Below, piece by piece: positions 29,809 through 39,600 of a stretch of 46,835 bases of DNA. The notes under the pieces are model-generated. The model was not told where the DNA came from, did not search any database, and saw only the letters and a program-made list of their open reading frames with translations. The position numbers and the translations under genes are program-made. How positions within the stretch are numbered: the first letter of the stretch is position 1; every line of letters begins with the position of its first letter. Source of the DNA: an uncultured Bacteroidota bacterium (GTDB lineage Bacteria > Bacteroidota > Bacteroidia > Flavobacteriales > BACL11). The DNA lies in contig CACOJQ010000008.1 of the NCBI GenBank assembly GCA_902627575.1, positions 1 through 46,835 of the forward strand, in the 5' to 3' direction.

Positions 29809-31227
29809 TTATTCATTCATTGTAATGAAGAATTCATTATTGTCTTTTGTTTTTTGTAATCTGTCTTTCATGAACTCAATTGCTTCAATAGGATTCATGT
29901 CTGCTAAATAATTTCTTAGAACCCAAATTCTTTGAATATGTTCTTTATCGAGTAATAGGTCTTCTCTTCTAGTTGATGATGAAACTAAATCAACAGCAGG
30001 GTATATTCTTCTATTAGAGATTTTTCTATCAAGTTGTAACTCCATATTACCAGTACCCTTAAATTCTTCAAAAATAACTTCATCCATTTTACTTCCAGTT
30101 TCTGTAAGAGCAGTAGCGAGTATAGTTAATGAACCTCCTTTTTCAATTTTACGAGCAGCACCAAAAAAACGTTTAGGTTTGTGAAGTGCATTTGCATCGA
30201 CACCACCACTTAATATTTTTCCAGATGCTGGCTGTACAGTATTATATGCTCTAGCCAGTCGTGTTATTGAATCTAATAATACAACTACATCGTGACCACA
30301 TTCAACCATACGTTTTGCTTTTTCAAGAACAATATCAGCAACCTTTACGTGTCTGCTGGCAGGTTCGTCAAAAGTGGATGCTATAACTTCTGCATTTACA
30401 CTTCTTTCCATGTCAGTCACTTCTTCTGGTCTTTCATCAATTAATAAAATAATCATGTATACTTCTGGATGATTATCTGCAATTGCATTAGCAATATCTT
30501 TTAATAATACTGTTTTTCCTGTTTTTGGTTGAGCAACAATTAGTCCCCTTTGACCTTTACCTATTGGTGTGAACATATCTAGCATTCTTGTTGATATGTT
30601 GTTATGTCCATTTCCTAAAAGATTAAACTTCTCGTTAGGAAAAAGAGGTTTAAGATGGTGAAATGGTATTCTGTCTCTTACAATTTCAGGTTCACGCCCA
30701 TTAATAGCTTCAACTTCTATCAGAGGATAATATTTTTCACCAGTTTTTGGTGGACGAACTTTGCCGTTAATTGTATCACCAGTTTTTAAACCAAATAATT
30801 TAATTTGAGAATGTGATACGTATATATCATCAGGAGATGTTAAATAATGATAGTCACTAGATCTAATAAATCCATACCCATCTGGCATTATTTCAATTAC
30901 TCCCTCAGCTGAAATAATACCATCAAAATTATAATCGTATTTAGAATTTTGATGATTGTTTTGTTGATTTGAATGTTCTTTGTCTTTTAAACTAGCTTTT
31001 ACCGGCTCAGCTTTTTTTTCTTTCTGCATAGCTGGTTTTGTGATTTTTTGTTTTTTAATTGGTTTCTCTTTATTGTTTTTTACTAATGAAAGACTTTCTG
31101 CTTGTTTATCAAGAATTGCATAAGTTAATTGTTCTTTGTTTAGTTTAATTTTTTTTAAATCTAGTTTTTTTGCAATTTCTTGAAGTTCAACAATTTTTTT
31201 TTTGTTTAATTCTTCTAGTTTATACAT
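29809..31227 (-). CDS. rho: Transcription termination factor Rho
   Basis: Rho is a hexameric RNA-dependent ATPase that ends transcripts. The 472-residue product has the Rho N-terminal helical domain (about 5-45). A lysine- and glutamine-rich disordered linker (about 48-100) leads to the cold-shock-like RNA-binding domain (105-180, [12 protein letters not shown]). The ATPase domain follows, with Walker A AQPKTGKT at 232-239, Walker B VVVLLDS at 314-320 and the Q-loop LSGGVDA. The linker is much shorter than the several-hundred-residue insertion reported for some Bacteroides Rho proteins. Its upstream region of 131 bases or more could allow autoregulation, which is common for rho, but I see no defined element. 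Confidence 0.97.
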   Translation of the reverse strand: MYKLEELNKKKIVELQEIAKKLDLKKIKLNKEQLTYAILDKQAESLSLVKNNKEKPIKKQKITKPAMQKEKKAEPVKASLKDKEHSNQQNNHQNSKYDYNFDGIISAEGVIEIMPDGYGFIRSSDYHYLTSPDDIYVSHSQIKLFGLKTGDTINGKVRPPKTGEKYYPLIEVEAINGREPEIVRDRIPFHHLKPLFPNEKFNLLGNGHNNISTRMLDMFTPIGKGQRGLIVAQPKTGKTVLLKDIANAIADNHPEVYMIILLIDERPEEVTDMERSVNAEVIASTFDEPASRHVKVADIVLEKAKRMVECGHDVVVLLDSITRLARAYNTVQPASGKILSGGVDANALHKPKRFFGAARKIEKGGSLTILATALTETGSKMDEVIFEEFKGTGNMELQLDRKISNRRIYPAVDLVSSSTRREDLLLDKEHIQRIWVLRNYLADMNPIEAIEFMKDRLQKTKDNNEFFITMNE

Positions 31228-31354
31228 AATTTTTTAATAGTTTGTAGATATTGTTGTACTAATTTTTTAATAAGTGAAATAAAAATTATAGATATTGAGA
31301 TTTTTTGTATATCAGATAAGTTATGCAATAATACAATTTTTTTTAAAGATGGAC

Positions 31355-31370
31355 AAAATTGTACAATTTT
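31355..31370. promoter_or_regulatory. 16-bp perfect palindrome in the rho/DUF4293 divergent region
   Basis: AAAATTGTACAATTTT is its own reverse complement. A partial copy, TACAATTTT, lies at 31332-31340. On the minus strand CAATTTTG at 31354-31361, one base off the -7 consensus, overlaps it and could serve rho. It may be a regulator site or chance in A/T-rich DNA. Confidence 0.45.
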
Positions 31371-31372
31371 AT

Positions 31373-31380
31373 TAATTTTG
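31373..31380 (+). promoter_or_regulatory. Putative DUF4293 gene promoter (-7 element TAATTTTG)
   Basis: TAATTTTG fits TAnnTTTG exactly and ends 11 bases before the ATG at 31392, leaving a leader of only a few bases. No TTG at the usual -33 distance is evident; the palindrome at 31355-31370 lies directly upstream. Confidence 0.45.
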
Positions 31381-31391
31381 TTAAAAAAAAT

Positions 31392-31799
31392 ATGATACAA
31401 AGATTACAAACACTTCTTTTATTTTTTTCAGCATTATGCATAGTTATAATAGCATATTCAGATTATTTTCCAATTTACATGAATAAAATGGAACCAATCT
31501 ATTTAAATGAAGATGAGTTGTTATCAGTTAGGTTATGTCTTATTTTTTCTGCACTACTTTCTATTTTTGCCATTTTTCAATTTAAAAATAGAAAAAGACA
31601 GTTGCTTATGTCTAGTTTTGCTAGATTCATAATTACTATTAGTTTCGCATTAATTGTATTTTTATATGGTAATGTTGAAAACAGGGATTTTTCTATAGGA
31701 ACATTATTGTTAATTATTCCATTTATTTCTTTAGTAGCTGCTAACTTTTTCATTAAAAAAGATGAAAAGTTAGTTAAATCAGCTGATAGAATACGTTAG
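31392..31799 (+). CDS. DUF4293-family four-helix membrane protein
   Basis: This 135-residue protein begins MIQRLQTLLLFFSALC, the typical opening of DUF4293 proteins in Bacteroidetes. I chose this ATG over a TTG eleven codons earlier at 31359. Four hydrophobic segments are visible at about 6-23, 47-63, 75-92 and 100-118, followed by a short charged tail. The function is unknown. It is divergent from rho, and its TAG overlaps the stop of the phosphoesterase gene on the other strand. Confidence 0.8.
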   Translation: MIQRLQTLLLFFSALCIVIIAYSDYFPIYMNKMEPIYLNEDELLSVRLCLIFSALLSIFAIFQFKNRKRQLLMSSFARFIITISFALIVFLYGNVENRDFSIGTLLLIIPFISLVAANFFIKKDEKLVKSADRIR

Positions 31800-32293
31800 T
31801 TTTTTTTTTGTCTTTCAATTACCTTAAGATTTTTTATATTATTTTTTTCTACAGTAAATTGAATTAAAGTTTTAACTTGATGAATTCCATATTCCCCAAG
31901 TGCGCCTGGATTAAGATGTAGCAAATTATATTTTTTATCATAAATTACTTTCAATATATGTGTATGTCCACTGATAAATAGGTCTACTTTTTTTTCTTTA
32001 ATAAAATTTAAAACCTTTTTGTTATAATTACCTGGGTAACCTCCAATGTGAGTCATGAGTACATTTATATCCTCACATTTGTAATAAATCATTTCTGGAA
32101 ATTCTGATCTTATAATTGAATTATCAATGTTGCCATGTACAGCTTTTAATTTTGCAAATTCTTTTAACTTATCTGCTATTTCAAGACTACCAATGTCTCC
32201 AGCGTGCCATATTTCGTCTGCTTCAATAAAATATTTAAAAAAATTATGGTCAAGAATACTATGAGTATCAGAAATCAATACTATATTTTTCAC
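31796..32293 (-). CDS. YfcE/MJ0936-type metallophosphodiesterase
   Basis: The 165-residue product is a compact calcineurin-like phosphoesterase. The metal motifs are in order: ISDTHS (near 7-12), AGDIG (near 36-40), VHGNID (near 53-58), MTHIGG (near 80-85) and ISGHTHIL (near 108-115). Family members hydrolyse phosphodiesters such as model substrates or cyclic nucleotides in vitro; the natural substrate is unknown. It starts one base after the stop of the 1433-residue T9SS protein and may be co-transcribed with it, although no functional link is known. It overlaps the convergent DUF4293 stop by four bases. Confidence 0.92.
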   Translation of the reverse strand: MKNIVLISDTHSILDHNFFKYFIEADEIWHAGDIGSLEIADKLKEFAKLKAVHGNIDNSIIRSEFPEMIYYKCEDINVLMTHIGGYPGNYNKKVLNFIKEKKVDLFISGHTHILKVIYDKKYNLLHLNPGALGEYGIHQVKTLIQFTVEKNNIKNLKVIERQKKN

Positions 32294-32294
32294 T

Positions 32295-35200
32295 TTATCT
32301 TAATAGCTTTACAGTTCCTGGGTATATAAATAATCGTTGATTAAAGTCTTTAACACTTATTGAGTATGGATAAACACCTGAAGGAACAGGTTTGCCATTT
32401 GCTAATCCATCCCATGAACCGTTTTCCTCACTAAAAATAATTGATCCCCATCTGTCATAAATTGTAAGTACGAAAGAATCTTCTCCATTTAAAATAGGTA
32501 TAAAAATATCATTATTTCCATCATTGTTAGGCGTAAATGCATCTGCTATAAATATTGAAAATGTTGGATTAATTTTTAAATAGTTAAATGCAGAGTCAGT
32601 ACAATTATATTCATTTGTAATGTAGTATTTGATTGTATAGGTTCCAGTATCAGAATAAGTATGCCAAAAATTTAGTTTATCATAAATTATAGTCCCGTCC
32701 CCCAAATGCCATTCAGACGAAATTATATTTTCATCGCTATTATCCCTAAAAAATATATTTGGATCGTTTATATCTGTAGGCTGAGGACTGAAAAACATTT
32801 TAGCATCAGGTGAATCACTTATAGTAATAATTTCTTCAATTTCATTATAGCATGAAGTAGTTGGGTCTGTGTATTCATATCTTATTAAATAGTCTCCAAA
32901 GTCTAAATTTTCTACGTCAAAATAATTATTTAGATTGTTATTTATGTAGTATGTGCCTCCTGCAGGTGTTGCACTATTAAGAAAATAAGATGGTTCACCG
33001 AAACAAATATCATCTTCATTTAATGATAGTTGAGGTAATTGTTTTACTTCTATATGAACAAAGTCATTAAATATCTGTTTGCAACCTTCATCATCAGTTA
33101 AAGATAAAATATAAACTTGACCACTGTAATCAGGAGTTAATGTAATTGGCACTCCTTGTGGTATTAACAATCCATTAGTATCTATGACAAATGATTTTAT
33201 GATTGAATCTTGTAATTCTAAAGTGTAAATATTATTGGAAGCATTGGAAATATTTATACTGAGAGTAGACTGTTCATATCTGCAAATAGGACTTGTGGCT
33301 ATGAAATCTAAAAATAATTCGTTAGCCTCATTTATAGTTATTGAACTATCATATGAACAACCATTAATATCAGTTATTGTAAATGGGTATGTTCCAGCTT
33401 CTAAAGCATACTGATTAAAAGTACCAAAATCTGTATTAAATGGGGGTGTTCCTCCACTAATAATTAGATTTACTAAACCATTATCTTCTCCATAACAATC
33501 AACATCTGTAGTAGAAGCTAAAACAGAAATTGTATCAGGTTCAAATATTGTAATATTACTGTCTTTGATACAATTATTTGCATCAACAATTTGATATGAG
33601 TAGTTTCCTGGAGCAAGATGAGAGGAATCTACACCGAACCATGTTTCTGCGTATGGGGGAATACCGCCAGAAATTTGTAGATTGACATTTCCATCTTCAT
33701 ATCCAAAGCAACTTACATGTGCAATGACAGGGCTTGTAAACAGTTGAGGGGGTTGAGTTATGAAAACAGTGTCAGTTAGAGAACAATTATTGCTATCAGC
33801 AACTGTTACAATATGATTTCCTGCTGGAAGTGCATTTGGATTAAGCCCTCCCCAGTAAATGTTGTAGGGAGAGCCAGCCCCTCCAAAAATATTTAGTATA
33901 GCAGAGCCATCATTTCCTCCAAAACAACTTACACTAAATGTGTCTATTGATAGTTGCATTCCAAAAGGTTCATTAATTATTACAAAACCTTGGGTTATGC
34001 ATCCATTTTCATCAGTTACAACATAATTATGTGTTCCAGCATTTAAAGCATTTGGATCACTGCCGTTCCAGTTAGTGTAATAAGGTATTGTTCCACCAGA
34101 AATAGTTAAGTAAGCTTCTCCATCAAAATAGCCAGCACAAGTAGCATCTGTACTGCTAGCTATTGCAAGTAAGGAATCAGGTTGATTAATTGTAAAAGTA
34201 TCAGAACTTAAACAGTTATTACTATCTGTAACTGTATATGTATAAATACCAGCACTAAGCTGTAAAGGGTTGAATCCACCAAAATCTTCAATGTAGGGTG
34301 ATGTTCCTCCAGAAATATTCAATGTAATACTACCACTATTTTCATTGTTGCATAAAACATCAACAATTATCGGATTTGTAATTAGCTGAGATGGTTCATC
34401 AATTAAAATCGTATCAGATTTCATACACATATTAGAATCAGATATATAATATACATATGTTCCTGGCTGTAGTGCTTGAGTCGTGTAGGTTGTTACTCCA
34501 TTTAATAGTGTTTGGTTAAAAGGAGGTATCTCAATAATATAATTTGGAATACCACCTGCAATATTAATTGTGATATTTCCATCATTTTCACCGAAGCAAC
34601 TTATATCATTATAATACGAAGAAACAACTATATCTGCTGGCTCAATAATATTAAAAGATTCACTAAGAACACATCCGCTACTATCAGTTACATCAACAGA
34701 ATAACTTCCAGAAACAAGATTTGTAATGCTATTTGATGTTGAAAAATTAGACCAAAAATAAGTAGTTGTCAGTGGTTCATTTACTACTTCTATATATCCA
34801 TCATTTGCCCCAAAACAACTAATATTATAGGCATTTATTGTTGGATTAAATACTGGAGGCTCATCTAAAACAAATGTTTCATCTAAATAACAACCCAAAC
34901 TATCTGTAACTGTCAAAGTATAGGTTCCAGAAGAAATATTATTGATATTTTGTGTGTTTTGTCCATTTGACCAATTATATAAAAATGGAGGGTAAGATCC
35001 GTTTGATATAATATTAATTGACCCATTACTTAACCCATTACATGAAGGATTAACTATTGTTGGATTAATATCTATATTTGATTCGTTTAGAATAATTTGA
35101 TATTGAAACGAAAAATTACCAGGAACAGGGCAAGCATCATTTGCAACATCAACAGTAAAAAAATATGGACTATTAGCAATATCAGCTGCTGTAGGAGTCC

Positions 35201-36596
35201 AGTTAAAAGTTCCAACTGGATTCATGGTGTTATTGTTTGAAACATTAAAGCTTGCACCATTTATACCTCCATTCCAGCTCATGTTCACAAAAGCTCCACC
35301 AATAGAACAGGCATTTCCTCCAGAAATATTAAATGAATTTACTCCACTTGTTCCAAAGTTTAGTGTCCCACTTATTTGTCCACTTATTGTATTGTTGCCG
35401 CTTATTGTGTAAGTATTTCCATTCCAACCATCGCCCCAAGAATCATACATGAGTAGTTGTAAGTTTCCAAGGTTCGTTGCAGGTATGCAAACTGTTCCAG
35501 AAAAAGGAGCACCTCCTGAGGCTAAAATTGTGCCTGCACCAGATCCAGAAGGATCATAAATTTCCCAAGAAACTTCACTTTGCCAACTACCTCCCCCGAC
35601 ATTTATTGTAATTTCATAGCCAGGAGGTGGAGGGGGATTGTTATTAATAGTATTTATGTCAAAGTTTATATTTTGATTTCCATTAGGACAATCAAGTGTT
35701 ATGGTGTATGTATTTATGTCAGATATATCCACAACATTGTTACTATTTATTCCTGTTAGGCCTGGTGGATTTGTTGCAGTACAAGAAAATGAATTTATTT
35801 GAATATCTCTTATTATGCTGCCAATTAATACTCCGTTTCTATATTCTGATACTTTAATTGCAAGTACACCAGTTATAATATTTGGAGGGGTTACGCATAA
35901 ATTTCCAGTTATTGGATCAAATGTTGATCCACCACCAACAGGATTATTAGCTGAATATGGTGCAATATAATTTACTGTTCCTCCATTTGCAGTGTTTAAT
36001 GGAGTTACTAATTCATATAACAATGAATCGCCATCAATTTCAATTGCTCCATTGTTATAGCAATAATAATTTCCAGCGCATATAAAAGGGGTAGGGTATT
36101 GACTAAATGTTGGTGAATTATTACAGAAACTTAAATTGTTTAATGTTGCTTGAACACAAAGATCTTGTCCTCCCGGATTTACTATTGTGTTGATAGCATT
36201 GTTTCTTGCTGGTTCACAGACCGAAAGTGTCCAGTTTGAACATTTTGACAATGTTATGGTTGTTTCGTAAGTGTATTGTTCAATTCCTAATGAGCTCCCT
36301 CCATTACAATATGACAAACATTGAGGATTGATATTGATTGCTCCTCCAACAGATTGTAGCGTAGATGAGCCTGAACCGCAAGAAGAGGTATATTGTAATT
36401 GTAATAAAGCATTGGATCCATATCCAGGTGCTGTAATTCCTTCACAATCTCTATAGAACTTTAAGGTAACTCTGTATACATCAGAAGTATTTCCTTGAGA
36501 TATACATTCATATGAGATATCCATTCCCGCTGCGTGAGTAGCATATGAGTGATAACTAAAAAAAATAGATAATATTAGAATGAATATTATTTTCAT
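32295..36596 (-). CDS. Giant secreted SprB-repeat protein with type B T9SS C-terminal domain
   Basis: The 1433-residue product has a signal peptide (about 1-19, ending HSYA-THAAG). A cysteine-containing N-terminal region spans about 20-330, followed by a segment with the motif YDSWGDGWNG at 384-393. Eight SprB-type repeats of 60-72 residues each (516-1092) begin with variants of SCFGxNDG and end in TVTDxxGC. A PKD-like domain with WHLGDGT (about 1262-1345) comes next. The C-terminal domain of about 88 residues opens AFTPNNDGNNDIF and ends YPGTVKLLR, the 'gliding motility-associated' type B sorting signal. Such proteins are exported by Sec, then T9SS, and displayed on the cell surface; SprB itself is a gliding adhesin. 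Whether this one mediates gliding or attachment is unknown. Confidence 0.93.
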   Translation of the reverse strand: MKIIFILILSIFFSYHSYATHAAGMDISYECISQGNTSDVYRVTLKFYRDCEGITAPGYGSNALLQLQYTSSCGSGSSTLQSVGGAININPQCLSYCNGGSSLGIEQYTYETTITLSKCSNWTLSVCEPARNNAINTIVNPGGQDLCVQATLNNLSFCNNSPTFSQYPTPFICAGNYYCYNNGAIEIDGDSLLYELVTPLNTANGGTVNYIAPYSANNPVGGGSTFDPITGNLCVTPPNIITGVLAIKVSEYRNGVLIGSIIRDIQINSFSCTATNPPGLTGINSNNVVDISDINTYTITLDCPNGNQNINFDINTINNNPPPPPGYEITINVGGGSWQSEVSWEIYDPSGSGAGTILASGGAPFSGTVCIPATNLGNLQLLMYDSWGDGWNGNTYTISGNNTISGQISGTLNFGTSGVNSFNISGGNACSIGGAFVNMSWNGGINGASFNVSNNNTMNPVGTFNWTPTAADIANSPYFFTVDVANDACPVPGNFSFQYQIILNESNIDINPTIVNPSCNGLSNGSINIISNGSYPPFLYNWSNGQNTQNINNISSGTYTLTVTDSLGCYLDETFVLDEPPVFNPTINAYNISCFGANDGYIEVVNEPLTTTYFWSNFSTSNSITNLVSGSYSVDVTDSSGCVLSESFNIIEPADIVVSSYYNDISCFGENDGNITINIAGGIPNYIIEIPPFNQTLLNGVTTYTTQALQPGTYVYYISDSNMCMKSDTILIDEPSQLITNPIIVDVLCNNENSGSITLNISGGTSPYIEDFGGFNPLQLSAGIYTYTVTDSNNCLSSDTFTINQPDSLLAIASSTDATCAGYFDGEAYLTISGGTIPYYTNWNGSDPNALNAGTHNYVVTDENGCITQGFVIINEPFGMQLSIDTFSVSCFGGNDGSAILNIFGGAGSPYNIYWGGLNPNALPAGNHIVTVADSNNCSLTDTVFITQPPQLFTSPVIAHVSCFGYEDGNVNLQISGGIPPYAETWFGVDSSHLAPGNYSYQIVDANNCIKDSNITIFEPDTISVLASTTDVDCYGEDNGLVNLIISGGTPPFNTDFGTFNQYALEAGTYPFTITDINGCSYDSSITINEANELFLDFIATSPICRYEQSTLSINISNASNNIYTLELQDSIIKSFVIDTNGLLIPQGVPITLTPDYSGQVYILSLTDDEGCKQIFNDFVHIEVKQLPQLSLNEDDICFGEPSYFLNSATPAGGTYYINNNLNNYFDVENLDFGDYLIRYEYTDPTTSCYNEIEEIITISDSPDAKMFFSPQPTDINDPNIFFRDNSDENIISSEWHLGDGTIIYDKLNFWHTYSDTGTYTIKYYITNEYNCTDSAFNYLKINPTFSIFIADAFTPNNDGNNDIFIPILNGEDSFVLTIYDRWGSIIFSEENGSWDGLANGKPVPSGVYPYSISVKDFNQRLFIYPGTVKLLR
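33321..35051 (-). repeat. Eight tandem SprB-type protein repeats (residues 516-1092)
   Basis: Units start at about residues 516, 592, 664, 747, 816, 887, 960 and 1032. Each has a paired-cysteine pattern (SCFG or similar near the start, GC, NC or MC before the end) and a glycine turn (SGGTPPY-type). They are divergent at DNA level, so recent tandem expansion is unlikely. Repeats 4-8 share a variant middle, GxNPxxLxAG. Confidence 0.85.
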
Positions 36597-36600
36597 TTTA

Positions 36601-36608
36601 CAAAAATA
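36601..36608 (-). promoter_or_regulatory. Putative -7 element (TATTTTTG) directly before the 1433-residue gene
   Basis: On the minus strand TATTTTTG fits TAnnTTTG exactly and is followed by TAAA and then the ATG at 36596. A transcript starting at the usual distance would begin at or next to the start codon. Confidence 0.5.
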
Positions 36609-36652
36609 CTAATAATCAGATAATTAATCGTGTAGGTAAGTTTAAAGTCAAA

Positions 36653-39600
36653 CTATTTTAAGAGCATAACAGTACCCTCATAAGTCTTTATTTTTCCATT
36701 AATATCTTTTAAAATTATAGAATATATATAGGCTCCTTTAGTAGCGTACGCACCATTATTTATTTTACCATCCCAAGCAGCAAGGCAATTATTATTAACA
36801 CAGGACAAATAATCATTTGAAAATTCATTAGACTTAAAAATTCTTTGACCGTCTCTATTATATATATTTAGCTCATATTCTAAAACTCCATTAACAATTG
36901 GAAGGAAGTAATCATTATAAAGATCATTATTAGGTGTAAAAGCATTAGGAACATATATAGAAAAAACAGGTGAAATAATGACGGTTTGTGTTGCCACATC
37001 TATGCATCCACTATCTGACTCAACAGTTAGTGATACTTCATACGTTCCTGTGTCTGTATATAGGTGAGTAATTTTATCAAAATTAGTAACCGAATTATTT
37101 CCATCATCAAAATTCCATATTCCACTAACATGATTGTTAGATAAATCTGTAAATGTAATTTGTGGATTAAGTATATCAGCTGGCTGAGGATATAAATTGA
37201 AATTCGCTGTTGGAAGTGGATTAACATTCACAAATGCATTTCCAGAAATTGATATTGCTTCACAACCATTAATATCCGTTACATTTTGTACGGTATATGC
37301 ACCAGTTTGATCTGTTGTAATTGAATACGTGCTTCCAATATTAGATACAGAGTTTGGTATTAATCCGGCTGAATAAGTTAAGTTGTACGGAGGTGTTCCA
37401 GAACTAACTGAAAATATTATTTCAGCTGTACTTCCGTCATCACATATAGACCCACCACCACTTATGCTAACTTCAGGCAACGGATTAGTATTAATGTTGA
37501 GTGCCTGCGTAATATTATTTGTACAACTATTGTTATCAGTAATAGAATTAATAACATATACTGTTTGAGTTGCAGGACTTATTGCTATTGAATCTACGCT
37601 ATTGTTAAATGGAATAGAAGTTTGAGATCCGTTAACAGAGTAGTTAACAATCCAAGGTGCAGTTCCTGCAGTAAAATTAAATTTTAGTTGAATGATATCT
37701 CCATCACATGTTTCGCTTGGACTTGTAAATGTAAGTTGAGGTATTTCATTAACCGTGAGTATTGTATTGTTGCTGGTTAAGTCAGAAAAACATCCTTTAG
37801 AATCTGTAACATATGTTAGTTCATAATTTGTGGTTTGGTTAGGAGATATAACTAAATTAAGGCCAGCTGCCGGAACATTTACTTGTTTTAACACACCTCC
37901 TTCAAGGTAGTCCACAATGTAAGGCGGTGTTCCATCAGGAGTAGAAAAAATCAAGGAAGAATTATCGCCAACACAAATAGGATTTGGAGCTACAGCAATA
38001 TTAATATCAGGAAGTGGATTAACATATATGTCTTGTGAATTTATGCTATTTTGATTTACACAACCATTTGCATCATTTACACTAGTAATGATGTAAGTGT
38101 TATTTCCGATAGAGGGATTTATATCAATACTATTTTGACCCCCATTATTTATTGGGCCAGCAACTTGCGGATTTCCATTTACAGTATAATTCACTGTATA
38201 AGGTGCAATTCCTCCTTGATTAAAATCAAAATCTAATGTGATTGGATCGTTAAGACAAATTTCTGAATCAGGAATGCTAAAATCAACACTAAAATATTCT
38301 GGTTCTGAAATAATTATTGTTGTGTCATTTTCACATGCAATGGGATTAGTAGTAGTAATTGTACTCTGGTCATTAGCTGAAATGATGTATGTTCCCACTG
38401 CTACGTTATTGGGATCAATAATTCCTCCCCAGTCCGTTATATTATAAGGACCCCCATTTCCACCAGATATGTTATTTAGGTTAATTATTGCATCATCAAA
38501 TCCGTTACAAGTAATTTCAGTGATGTTAGGATTAAAAATAATTTCTTCTGGTTCTATTATAGTTGCAAAATCTTGAACAGGACATCCTCCAACTGTAACA
38601 ATTACAGAGTATGTCCCTGGACCTAAATTTGAGATACTATCAGATGTTGAGCCATTAAACCACTGATAAGTAGCTGTAGAGGCTGGTGCATTCAATACAA
38701 TTGAATAATCTTCTGTTGCTCCAAACCACGGTATTCCAAATAAACCAGCATCTTCACATGGTCCCATAATTACAACTGGATTTCCATTTGTTCCCCCTCC
38801 TCCGTTGCTCATACATACAACACGCATTCTAGTTGGTCCGTAAGCTCCAGTAGCGGGAACAGCAAATGTAAATGAATAAACAGTTCCAGGTATCCAAGTT
38901 CCAACCGGTATATTTATTACACCAAGATCTTCTCCAGCGTCTAAAAAATCACCATCAATATTAAAATCTATGTATACATTAATCGCTTCAGGAGCATATG
39001 ATCCAGGAACTGCAAATTCATCATGAGGTGTAACATTAACTGTGAATACTTGTCCTTCTGTAAGATCAGCAAACATTGTTGTAGTATAGTCCTCATAGAA
39101 ATCATTAGTTCCAAAAGTATTATTATTGATATTAAAAGTATTTCCATTTAATTGTACTTGACCAATGCTTGTTTGAGGTTGCGCAGAAAAGTTAACTGAG
39201 GGATTGGATGCACAGTACGATAAAGTTGAAATGTTTCCCGGTGGTGTTGTTCCCCCAAATACAGTTACACTTGCAGAACCATCATTAGTTCCAAAACAAC
39301 TGCTATTAAATTCATTAATAACGCTTGATGTATTAAGAGGATCATACAATGAAACACTATTGGAAAAAATACAACCATTGTTGTCAGTTATTGTATAATT
39401 AAAAGTTCCTGAGGTAAGTTGTAGAGGGTCTTCACCAAACCAATCAGCAACATAAGGTGTTGATCCCATCGTTGGTGTAACTATAGCGCTTCCATCGTTA
39501 AATCCAAAGCATGAGGGATTTGTTATGGTAACATTAGATGATAAAACAGTTGGTGCTTCATTTACCAATATAGAACTGGCAAAAGCAACTGGAGCACAGC

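Noticed and set aside
31359..31391. TTG start giving an 11-residue longer DUF4293 protein
   Set aside because: It would lie within the palindrome and before the -7 element; the ATG at 31392 gives the usual MIQR opening.
33321..35051. Tandem repeats as a CRISPR array or recent DNA duplication
   Set aside because: Repeats are protein-level SprB units with divergent DNA, in a continuous reading frame.
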